A stretch of DNA of 25,154 nt, from contig CAYPAX010000074.1 of the NCBI GenBank assembly GCA_964408735.1, positions 1-25,154 of the forward strand, written 5' to 3'. Shown one piece after another: positions 1 to 5,977 of the stretch. Position 1 is the first letter of the stretch. Each line of letters begins with the position of its first letter. The position numbers and the translations under genes were made by a program. The notes beneath the pieces are model-generated. The model was not told the DNA's origin. It made no database searches and saw only the letters and a list, made by a program, of their open reading frames with translations. Origin of the DNA: UBA7887 sp964408735 (lineage in GTDB: Bacteria; Pseudomonadota; Alphaproteobacteria; UBA7887).

Positions 1-49
1 GATACCGCACGTTCCAATCAAATCTCATGGCCGGCATGAATAATTCGGG

Positions 50-157
50 CTAGCAGACAAGTAGTGATACGCCGACGGCGCCGGCAAGGCCGACAGCAAC
101 AATTGTGAAAACCGCGGCGAAGGCGAAGCTGAGGCCGGTTAATTGGGCGGCGGACAT
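50..157 (-). CDS. 35-residue single-span membrane microprotein
   Basis: This is a short reading frame of 35 codons plus TAG. Its ATG is preceded by a good ribosome binding site (AGGAG, 6 nt before the start). The product begins MSAAQLTG and is then almost entirely hydrophobic (Phe/Ala/Val/Leu/Ile/Gly) to the C-terminal Cys, so it reads as one transmembrane helix with no soluble domain. It does not match the small membrane subunits I know (CydX, KdpF, CcoQ), so no function is assigned. A CRP/FNR-type palindrome lies about 100 bp upstream of the start, in the right orientation to regulate it. It may be the first gene of a transcript running out of the left edge. The hydrophobic run and the ribosome binding site are seen; expression and regulation are inferred. 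Confidence 0.6.
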   Translation of the reverse strand: MSAAQLTGLSFAFAAVFTIVAVGLAGAVGVSLLVC

Positions 158-192
158 GATGCTCTCCTGTGTTTCAGGTTTCACACCACTGA

Positions 193-207
193 GATCTCGC
201 TGAGATC
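193..207. repeat. Short inverted/direct repeat GAGATC upstream of the microprotein
   Basis: GATCTC and GAGATC form a 6-bp inverted repeat with a 3-nt spacer (193-198 and 202-207). The same bases give a direct repeat TGAGATC at 190-196 and 201-207. It lies 36 bp upstream of the microprotein start, between that start and the CRP/FNR-type box. It could be a second operator, but the arms are short and chance is possible. Confidence 0.3.
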
Positions 208-258
208 ATATTTACGCCGGCTGCGCCAGGCGCGCTATGAAGCGTGTCATAGGCGTGG

Positions 259-274
259 CGTGATTTGTATCACA
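259..274. promoter_or_regulatory. CRP/FNR-family binding site
   Basis: The sequence contains the perfect palindrome GTGAT-TTGT-ATCAC (260-273). It matches the FNR/FixK layout TTGAT-N4-ATCAA except at the outermost base of each arm. Read as a CRP site (TGTGA-N6-TCACA, 259-274) it has a single mismatch. The only start codon it can plausibly serve is the minus-strand microprotein at 157. I could not find a convincing -10 element at the class II distance, so the promoter position is open. Confidence 0.55.
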
Positions 275-407
275 TCCAGGTGGGATGCTGATGCCGACTT
301 GCCATTGGCAACCGTCGCGGTTCACCTCGAAAGTACGCCTCGCAGTAACAAAATATGATATCATCCGCAATGAACGCGAAGCAGCGCAAAGCCCGAGCCT
401 CTCTCCG

Positions 408-442
408 CTCGCTCCCGCAACGTTTTTTGAAGCGGGAGCGAG
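408..442. terminator. Strong hairpin downstream of the alpha/beta hydrolase
   Basis: An 11-bp perfect inverted repeat, CTCGCTCCCGC (408-418) and GCGGGAGCGAG (432-442), encloses a 13-nt A/T-rich loop containing six T. It begins 36 nt beyond the stop of the minus-strand hydrolase gene, where a terminator or 3'-end stabilising stem would be expected. Neither strand has a U-tract straight after the stem, so it is not a textbook intrinsic terminator. The rest of 158-477 holds the CRP/FNR-type box and no supported gene. Confidence 0.45.
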
Positions 443-477
443 AGAACTGGTGACTTGATAAGCGCGCAGCCCTCAGC

Positions 478-1362
478 CTACCCCTTCAAAAACTCCACGA
501 TCATCGGGTTCACCCGCTCCGGCGCTTCGACCAGGAAGAAATGGCCGAGGCCCTCCGGGCGCTCTACGCGCGAGCCCGGCCCCAGAAGCGGCGGGATCTG
601 TTCGGCCATCGTGGCATCCAGCGCGATGCAGCCGTCGTTGGTGCCGTGGATGTAGAGGGTGGGTTGTGTGATCGGGCTGCCCCAGGCGGCGCCCTGCTCG
701 TCCATGGCTTCGGGCGTGCCGAAGCGCTCCGCGGAGAAGAGTGCGCGGTAATAGCCCATGGCGGCGCGCAGGTTGTCTGGGTTGCCGAGACATTCCTTGA
801 CCTTGGGCAGGTCGTCTGAGGCGTCGTAGCCCGGCGACCAGTCGCCCCACAGGCCGTCGATGAAGGCGAGGTTCTCGGCCGAGACGATGGCCTCCGAGAC
901 CGCCATTTGGAAGAACCAGAAATAGAACGAGCGCTTGATCTGCGGATAGGTGAAGGCGATCTGGCCGAACACCGCGAGCGGCGGCACGTTGCCGATCACC
1001 GCCCGGCTCCAGTTGCCGGGCTCGCCCGACAGGGCGCCGAAGGCGGCGACCGAGCCCCAGTCGTGGGCGATCAGCACCGCATCGCCGTCGCCGCCGAGCG
1101 CCGCGTGCAGGGCGTTGGCGTCCGCTCCCAGCTGCCAGGTGTTGTAGTCGCCATCCGGCGCCGTGCCCGTCGGCGCATAGCCGCGCATGAAGGGCGCCAC
1201 GGCGCGAAAGCCCGCATCCGCCAGCGCCGGCATGAGATAGCGGTAGGTATAGGGCGAATCCGGAAAGCCGTGCAGGCAGAGCGCCAGCGGCCCCGAGCCA
1301 CATGTCTTGTAATGAAAATCAACCCCGTTCGCCGTGACCGATCCGGTCTCGAAGTCGGACAT
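478..1362 (-). CDS. Alpha/beta hydrolase, epoxide hydrolase-like
   Basis: This 294-residue cytoplasmic enzyme has the alpha/beta-hydrolase fold of the epoxide hydrolase/haloalkane dehalogenase branch. The oxyanion-hole motif HGFPD is at residues 31-35. The nucleophile elbow is HDWGS with Asp101 in the nucleophile position, which separates it from serine esterases. The C-terminal part has HGTND (acid) and GLGHFF (catalytic His). The helical cap contains a YYR motif, as in epoxide hydrolases that use cap tyrosines to polarise the epoxide. The start at 1362 is set by a strong GGGGAGGA ribosome binding site 7 nt upstream; the frame is open further, but that extension does not look like this family. 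It is monocistronic and divergent from the exported protein at 1604. Haloalkane dehalogenase is possible but less likely, because a halide-binding tryptophan pair is not obvious. Confidence 0.85.
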   Translation of the reverse strand: MSDFETGSVTANGVDFHYKTCGSGPLALCLHGFPDSPYTYRYLMPALADAGFRAVAPFMRGYAPTGTAPDGDYNTWQLGADANALHAALGGDGDAVLIAHDWGSVAAFGALSGEPGNWSRAVIGNVPPLAVFGQIAFTYPQIKRSFYFWFFQMAVSEAIVSAENLAFIDGLWGDWSPGYDASDDLPKVKECLGNPDNLRAAMGYYRALFSAERFGTPEAMDEQGAAWGSPITQPTLYIHGTNDGCIALDATMAEQIPPLLGPGSRVERPEGLGHFFLVEAPERVNPMIVEFLKG

Positions 1363-1457
1363 AGTGCTTCCTCCCCAAATTGCATTCCCCGGCAGGCATG
1401 CTCCCGCATTGCTGTGCAATTGGCAACAGCCCCGGGGGCGGCTGCCGTCGCCTGACT

Positions 1458-1467
1458 ATTCCGGAAT
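1458..1467. promoter_or_regulatory. Palindrome ATTCCGGAAT in a divergent intergenic region
   Basis: A perfect 10-bp palindrome sits between the divergent hydrolase (start 1362) and exported-protein (start 1604) genes. It could be an operator serving either gene. A 10-bp palindrome also occurs by chance, so support is weak. No clear -35/-10 pair was identified in this 241-bp gap. Confidence 0.25.
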
Positions 1468-1603
1468 CGAAACATAGCTATAGAGTGACCGCGGGCTTGG
1501 CTTGCCCTATCACGGTCTCGGATGCGCGATGCCGAGAGAGCGGAATACCGCCGCCGGCATCGCAGGTTTCGAGAGCAATTTTCGTCATATGCGGGAGAGA
1601 GCT

Positions 1604-2242
1604 ATGTGGAGAACGCGATTCTTGCGGCCGCTCACTGCGGTCACGGCGCTGGTGCTGGCACTCGGTATCGGCCAATCGGCCCTGGCCGAGCCGCCCTATC
1701 ATATGCGCGGCACGCTTGCCGAGGTGAGCGGAGCGACCCTGACCATCGATACCGGCGCGGGCGCCAGCGAGACCGTCATGCTCACCGAGCAGGCGCCGGT
1801 CTTCAGCGTTGCGGCGGCGGCAATCGACGATATCAAGGCGGGGCAGTTCGTCGGTATCACCTCGATCACGGTGGGCGGCGAGATGACTGCCATCGAGGTG
1901 CATATCTTCGCGCCCGAGCTTTACGGCCTGGCGGAAGGTCACTACCCCTGGGATCTGGTCGACGAGCCCAACATGATGACCAATGCCGCCGTGGCCTGGA
2001 TCGAGGATGTCGGCGACGGCCGCAAGCTGCGCGCCAAATATACCGAGGGCGAGGAGCGCACCGACGGCGCCCAAACCATCGTCGTGCCCGCCGATGCCAC
2101 CATCGTCTGGTTCGACGCCGCCGGCCGCGACAAGCTGACCGCGGGCACGAACGTCTTCCTGCTGGCCATCGACGGCGAGGACGGTGCCATCACCAGTCCC
2201 GCCATCGTGGTCGGCCAGGACGGCCTCGAGCCGCCGATGTAG
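1604..2242 (+). CDS. Exported protein of unknown function
   Basis: The 212-residue product starts with a clear Sec signal peptide: Arg-rich n-region, hydrophobic core, and an Ala-X-Ala cleavage site before EPPYH at about residue 28. The mature part is mostly beta-strand-like, beginning with a stretch resembling small beta-barrel proteins (RGTLAEVSGATLTID), and has a central HYPWDL segment. I recognise a family of conserved exported alphaproteobacterial proteins of this general kind but no known activity. The ATG at 1604 is chosen because GGGAGAG lies just upstream and the signal peptide begins there; ATGs at 1502 and 1589 are in frame but would add a poor n-terminal extension. It converges on the old yellow enzyme gene with a 13-bp gap. 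Confidence 0.75.
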   Translation: MWRTRFLRPLTAVTALVLALGIGQSALAEPPYHMRGTLAEVSGATLTIDTGAGASETVMLTEQAPVFSVAAAAIDDIKAGQFVGITSITVGGEMTAIEVHIFAPELYGLAEGHYPWDLVDEPNMMTNAAVAWIEDVGDGRKLRAKYTEGEERTDGAQTIVVPADATIVWFDAAGRDKLTAGTNVFLLAIDGEDGAITSPAIVVGQDGLEPPM

Positions 2243-2255
2243 GATCGCGCGACGC

Positions 2256-3344
2256 CTAATGCAGCCCGCTTAAAGACTTGCGAGAATAGGGTGCGATCTC
2301 GTCGTAGCGGCCCTGGCGCATCTTGAGCGGCCATGCGGGCTCCGAGAGCAGCTGGCGGCCGACGGCGGCGAGGTCGAACTCGCCTTTGGCCAGGCGCGCG
2401 ATCAACTCATCGGCGTCGGTCGAGTTGGCGCCCTTCCACGAAGGGTCGTCCAGGCCGATGCTGCCGACGGTGATGGATGGTTTGCCGGTCAGTTTCTTGG
2501 CCCAGCCGGCGAGGTTGAGGGGCGAGCCGTCGAATTCCGGCTGCCAGAAGCGCCGCGTGCTGCAGTGGAAGACGTCGACGCCGGCGTCGCAGAAGGTCTC
2601 CAGGAAGCGCGCCAGCTTCTCGGGCGTCTCGGCGATCTTGGTCTTGTAGTCGTCCATCTTCCATTGCGAGAAGCGCAGGACGATGACGAAGTCCGGGCCG
2701 ACGGCGTGGCGCACGGCCTCGACCACTTCCTTGCCGAAGCGGTTGCGCTGGTCGAAGCCGCCGCCGTATTCGTCGCTGCGCCGGTTCGTGCGCCGCCAGA
2801 AAAACTGGTCGATGAGGTAGCCGTGGGCGCCGTGGATCTCGACCCCGTCGAAGCCGCATGCCTTGGCATTGGCGGCCGCGGCGGCGAAGGCGGCGATGCA
2901 GTCGTCGATGTCCTGGCGGCTCATCTCCACAGGCACTTCGCGCTCGCCCGTGGCGATGGCGGAGGGGGCATAGCCCGGCACCTCGCGGTCGGGCTCGGTG
3001 CCAAGCTGGCGATGGGCGCCGACGTGCCAGATCTGCGGCATGATCTTGGCGCCCGCGGCATGGACCTCGTCGACCACGCGCCGCCAGCCGGCCAGGGCTT
3101 CGTCGCTGTATATGTTGGGCACGCCGTCATAGCCGTTGGCGGCCTTGTGCTCGATGAAGGTGCCTTCGGTGATGACCAGCCCGACGCCGCCTTCGGCGCG
3201 GCGGCGATAATAGGCGGCGACGTTTTCGCCGGGCACGTTGCCGGGGCATTTGCGCCGCGTCATGGGCGCCATGACGATGCGGTTGGGCAGGGTCAGGCCT
3301 TTGACGGTGAAGGGCTCGAACAGAATGTCCGCATTGGCGCTCAT
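2256..3344 (-). CDS. NADH:flavin oxidoreductase, old yellow enzyme family
   Basis: This 362-residue FMN enzyme is a TIM-barrel ene-reductase of the old yellow enzyme family, which reduces activated C=C bonds with NAD(P)H. Visible hallmarks are LFEPFTVKGLTLPNRIVMAPMTR at the N-terminus (FMN-binding strand with Thr29), GGVGLVITEGT, and the active-site motif HGAHGYL, with His171 and His174 (substrate binding) and Tyr176 (proton donor). RFGKEVVEAVR and the C-terminal VGRQLLSEPAWP are also typical. The Thr after MAPM and the HxxHxY pattern fit the classical subgroup rather than the YqjM subgroup. The start at 3344 has AAGGAAG upstream; a longer in-frame ORF to 3410 is not family-like. It is a single gene, divergent from the Sel1 protein; its physiological substrate cannot be read from context. 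Confidence 0.93.
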   Translation of the reverse strand: MSANADILFEPFTVKGLTLPNRIVMAPMTRRKCPGNVPGENVAAYYRRRAEGGVGLVITEGTFIEHKAANGYDGVPNIYSDEALAGWRRVVDEVHAAGAKIMPQIWHVGAHRQLGTEPDREVPGYAPSAIATGEREVPVEMSRQDIDDCIAAFAAAAANAKACGFDGVEIHGAHGYLIDQFFWRRTNRRSDEYGGGFDQRNRFGKEVVEAVRHAVGPDFVIVLRFSQWKMDDYKTKIAETPEKLARFLETFCDAGVDVFHCSTRRFWQPEFDGSPLNLAGWAKKLTGKPSITVGSIGLDDPSWKGANSTDADELIARLAKGEFDLAAVGRQLLSEPAWPLKMRQGRYDEIAPYSRKSLSGLH

Positions 3345-3560
3345 CAGGCTTCCTTGTTGTTGTCGCGGAGTGTTTTTGCGGCGCCGAGCGCCAGCCGGCA
3401 TCACTAGCATGGTGCGTGTCGGCTGTCTGCTGCCGTGCCGGCCGGTGCGCTACAGTGTCATTATTCTAAAAACTGCGATGTGGGCCCGGCGGACTTGCGT
3501 CGCCGACACCTGCGGAGGCACACTCATTTCCCGCAGTCGCTTTTGCCGGGGGCCCTGGCC

Positions 3561-4769
3561 ATGACGGTCATGAATATTTGTCTGCGCCGAATACAGTGCC
3601 TGTGGCTGCTGCTGGTCGGCTTCACACCCCCGGTGCTCGCCTGGGATGGCGACGACGCCAAACAATTCGACGAAGGCGAGGCCCTGCTGATCCTGGTGAT
3701 TATGAACAACAACGATGTTGCCGGCGAGATGATCGACTCGTTCCTGGCTGCCGGCGGCATGTTCGACTTCGAAGTAACCGATGGCGACAACGCCATCTAC
3801 CGGCAGGGTACGGCCGTGGCGGATCCGGTAATCAAGATTCCCCAGAAATATGTCAACGCCGACGGCAGGCTCACCGGCGAATACGACTTCCGCCTGATCA
3901 ATGATCTATTGCACGAGTTCTTCCATGCCTATGTGGATCAGGTGGTGACCAAGGGCCACGACTCGGAGACTGCGGATATCCTGAAAAGAGGCGTTGCATG
4001 GTTGGAGCAGCAAAGCATAGAGACATCGATCTCGAGGGTGCAGTCGAGCAGTCCGAGCGGAGAGTTCTTCCTGCATGCCGCGGATGGCAATACTGAAGCG
4101 GCGGAAGCGATAAAGATCGATTTCTTCGAGGAATTTGCCGGGCAAATCATTAACAATCTGGCGTTTCAACACCAGAGAATAAAAAAGCGACTGTCCAAGG
4201 GCCAGATCGACGAGGAGGAAGCCGCCAATCTATGGGCGATGGTCATTGCGGGGGTGGAGAATGGCTTTTTTCGAGGGTATTCCTACCCCGAGCTTGAAGC
4301 AGCGATGGTCATGGGGCACCCACCAAAGTTCCTCATCGATTACCTGGTCGAGCTGTTGGGGCTCGGTTACGAGAGCGAGTGCGACCAACGCGCCCGCTTG
4401 CTGGGATTGGCCAAGGGGCAGGGAGACCCCGACGCCCAGTTTCTGCTCGGCTTCAAGTACCTGGTGGGCGATGGGGACTGCTTCCCGGCGGATTCCGGAG
4501 AGGCCGCCAAGTGGTTTCAAATGGGGGCGGAGCAGGGAAATAACGGCGCGCAGGATATGCTTGGTAAGCTATATACGCAAGGAAACGGCGTGGCTCGGGA
4601 CTACGTTCAGGCATATAAGTGGTTCCAGATCGCGGGAGCTTCCGTCTCGCAAGACGGTGTCGGGCTTAAGATGACACCAGCGCAGATCGACGAGGCAACA
4701 CGTCTTGCGCAGGAGTGGCAACCCAAGCTTTGGGAGGCCTTGGCAGACGATTTGGATATTGCTCCCTGA
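3561..4769 (+). CDS. Exported HExxH protein with C-terminal Sel1 repeats
   Basis: The 402-residue product has a signal peptide (hydrophobic stretch LWLLLVGF, cleavage after PPVLA at about residue 27). The N-terminal half contains LLHEFFHAYVDQ, with a HExxH zinc-metallopeptidase motif at residues 118-122 inside a predicted helix. The C-terminal part has two Sel1-like repeats at about 289-325 and 326-361 (DAQFLLGFKYLVGDG and AQDMLGKLYTQGNGV types), which normally mediate protein binding. I do not recognise the whole architecture. HExxH alone is weak proof of peptidase activity, and a third zinc ligand is not certain; FFEEF near residues 188-192 is a candidate. By eye the middle of the gene is less GC-rich than its neighbours. 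An upstream in-frame extension to 3435 lacks signal-peptide sense, so 3561 (or 3570) is preferred. Confidence 0.75.
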   Translation: MTVMNICLRRIQCLWLLLVGFTPPVLAWDGDDAKQFDEGEALLILVIMNNNDVAGEMIDSFLAAGGMFDFEVTDGDNAIYRQGTAVADPVIKIPQKYVNADGRLTGEYDFRLINDLLHEFFHAYVDQVVTKGHDSETADILKRGVAWLEQQSIETSISRVQSSSPSGEFFLHAADGNTEAAEAIKIDFFEEFAGQIINNLAFQHQRIKKRLSKGQIDEEEAANLWAMVIAGVENGFFRGYSYPELEAAMVMGHPPKFLIDYLVELLGLGYESECDQRARLLGLAKGQGDPDAQFLLGFKYLVGDGDCFPADSGEAAKWFQMGAEQGNNGAQDMLGKLYTQGNGVARDYVQAYKWFQIAGASVSQDGVGLKMTPAQIDEATRLAQEWQPKLWEALADDLDIAP

Positions 4770-4783
4770 GCCGCATCATAGCT

Positions 4784-4792
4784 TGCTATACT
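4784..4792 (+). promoter_or_regulatory. Extended -10 promoter of the cupin gene
   Basis: TGC-TATACT is an extended -10 element (TGn plus five of six bases of TATAAT). It ends 30 nt before the cupin ATG, leaving room for a leader with the AAGGGGAG ribosome binding site. No good -35 hexamer is present at 16-18 nt, which extended -10 promoters tolerate. It suggests the cupin has its own promoter despite lying only 53 nt after the Sel1 gene. Confidence 0.4.
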
Positions 4793-4822
4793 CGCTCGTC
4801 TGACAACAAGGGGAGCCGAGCC

Positions 4823-5302
4823 ATGAGCGACGTGATCGTATGTCAGCCTGACGAAGGCGAGAGCTGGTGGCAGCCGGTGCCGGCGAACGGCTATGCGGAG
4901 GTTCGTGTGTCGGGCCGCGACGGGGTGGATACGGGTGGCCTGTCCTCGGGCATCCAGGTCATCGCGCCGGGCGGGCATATCCGCGAGCATCAGCACGGCA
5001 GCGAACGCGAGATCCTGTTCTTCTTCGAAGGCCGGGGCAGGGCGGTGGTTAACGGCGAGAGCCACCCCATCGCGCCCGGCACCACGGTTTTTCTCGGGCC
5101 CGGCAACCGCCACACCCTGATCAACGAGGGCGACGAGGCCCTCAAGATGTTCTGGGTCTTGCTGCCGGGCGGCCTGGAGGATTTCTTCGAGGCCATCGGC
5201 CGCGTGCGCAGCCCGGGTGAGGCGACGCCCGAGCCCTTCCCACGTCCCGACGACGTCGAGGCCATCGAACACGGCACGGTCTTCGCGCCGCTTTCGGATT
5301 AG
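4823..5302 (+). CDS. Cupin-domain protein
   Basis: This 159-residue protein is a single-domain cupin. Motif 1 is complete (G-x5-HxH-x4-E-x6-G, within GHIREHQHGSEREILFFFEG), giving the two His and one Glu that bind a metal. Motif 2 (GTTVFLGPGNRHTLIN) supplies the fourth ligand, His. These small cupins include dioxygenases, isomerases and sensors, so substrate is not predictable. The C-terminal tail (FPRPDDVEAIEHGTVFAP) is often seen in single-domain cupins of catabolic loci. The start follows AAGGGGAG; an in-frame extension to 4715 overlaps the Sel1 gene and is rejected. Its stop overlaps that of the convergent VTT-family gene by 4 nt. Confidence 0.88.
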   Translation: MSDVIVCQPDEGESWWQPVPANGYAEVRVSGRDGVDTGGLSSGIQVIAPGGHIREHQHGSEREILFFFEGRGRAVVNGESHPIAPGTTVFLGPGNRHTLINEGDEALKMFWVLLPGGLEDFFEAIGRVRSPGEATPEPFPRPDDVEAIEHGTVFAPLSD

Positions 5303-5976
5303 CGCCGGCGCAACCGCTCGAACAGCACTTTGCCGAGGAGTGGCACCAGGGTAAGGGCGCCAAGGGCCAGCACGGCGATGGTTATGCGGCGGGCGTCTGC
5401 CGAGGCCAGCTCGCCGCCGACGTGGGTGAGCAGGAAGCTCGCCGGTATGATCCCGGCCAATGTCGCCAAGGCGAAGCGCCAGGCGGTCAAGGGCGTGAGA
5501 CCGGCCGCATAGCTCACCAGATCGAACGATATGAACGGCAGCAGCCGGCTCGCGAAGACGATTGCCATGAGGGCGTTCTGGGATGTCCAGGCGCCCAGAG
5601 ACAGGCGCTGGCTAAGCCACTTGCGCAGCACCTGGTAGCCGACCAGCCGGGCGATGGCGAAGGCGACGAGCGCGCCGATCTCCGACCCTATGGCGACATA
5701 TACCGTTCCCCAGACATGGCCATAAGCGGCCCCTGCGACCAAGGCGATGGGCGCGCTCGGGATCGGATTGAGGACGATCGCCGTGGCCAGGAGCCCGATG
5801 ATTGCCAACGGCCCGAAGATGCCGAGCTCGACCACGGTGCGCTCGAGCGCGGGCCTGTCCATGAAGACTGCCAGAGCACCGGTCCAGGATAATATTCCGT
5901 AGCAGACCAGCAACACGACGATGAGCGCCAGGCCAGCCAGTAATCTGTTCCGATTGATCGCGAGTGCCTTTGTCAA
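5299..5976 (-). CDS. TVP38/TMEM64 (VTT-domain) membrane protein
   Basis: The 225-residue integral membrane protein has an N-terminal transmembrane helix (about 11-31), then the VTT domain: LNPIPSAPIALVAGAAYG (reentrant-loop region), GSEIGALVAFAIARLVG, and ASRLLPFISFDLVSYAAGLTPL, the family signature with Arg-Leu-x-Pro-Phe. More helices and a basic C-terminus (RLRRR) follow. DedA/TVP38/VMP1-type proteins are linked to phospholipid scrambling or transport. The start is a TTG, 1 nt after the stop of the caspase-like gene; no ATG suits the first helix, and the Shine-Dalgarno is weak, so translation is probably coupled to that gene. It converges on the cupin gene with a 4-nt overlap. Confidence 0.88.
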   Translation of the reverse strand: MTKALAINRNRLLAGLALIVVLLVCYGILSWTGALAVFMDRPALERTVVELGIFGPLAIIGLLATAIVLNPIPSAPIALVAGAAYGHVWGTVYVAIGSEIGALVAFAIARLVGYQVLRKWLSQRLSLGAWTSQNALMAIVFASRLLPFISFDLVSYAAGLTPLTAWRFALATLAGIIPASFLLTHVGGELASADARRITIAVLALGALTLVPLLGKVLFERLRRR

Positions 5977-5977
5977 A

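Noticed and set aside
143..358. 71-codon plus-strand ORF
   Set aside because: It has Arg-rich, low-complexity coding with no ribosome binding site, and covers the CRP/FNR-type box and the minus-strand microprotein's promoter region; it looks like non-coding sequence.
473..1303. 276-codon minus-strand ORF in a second frame across the hydrolase gene
   Set aside because: It is an Arg/Ala/Gly-rich shadow frame; the hydrolase frame carries the HGFPD and HDWGS motifs.
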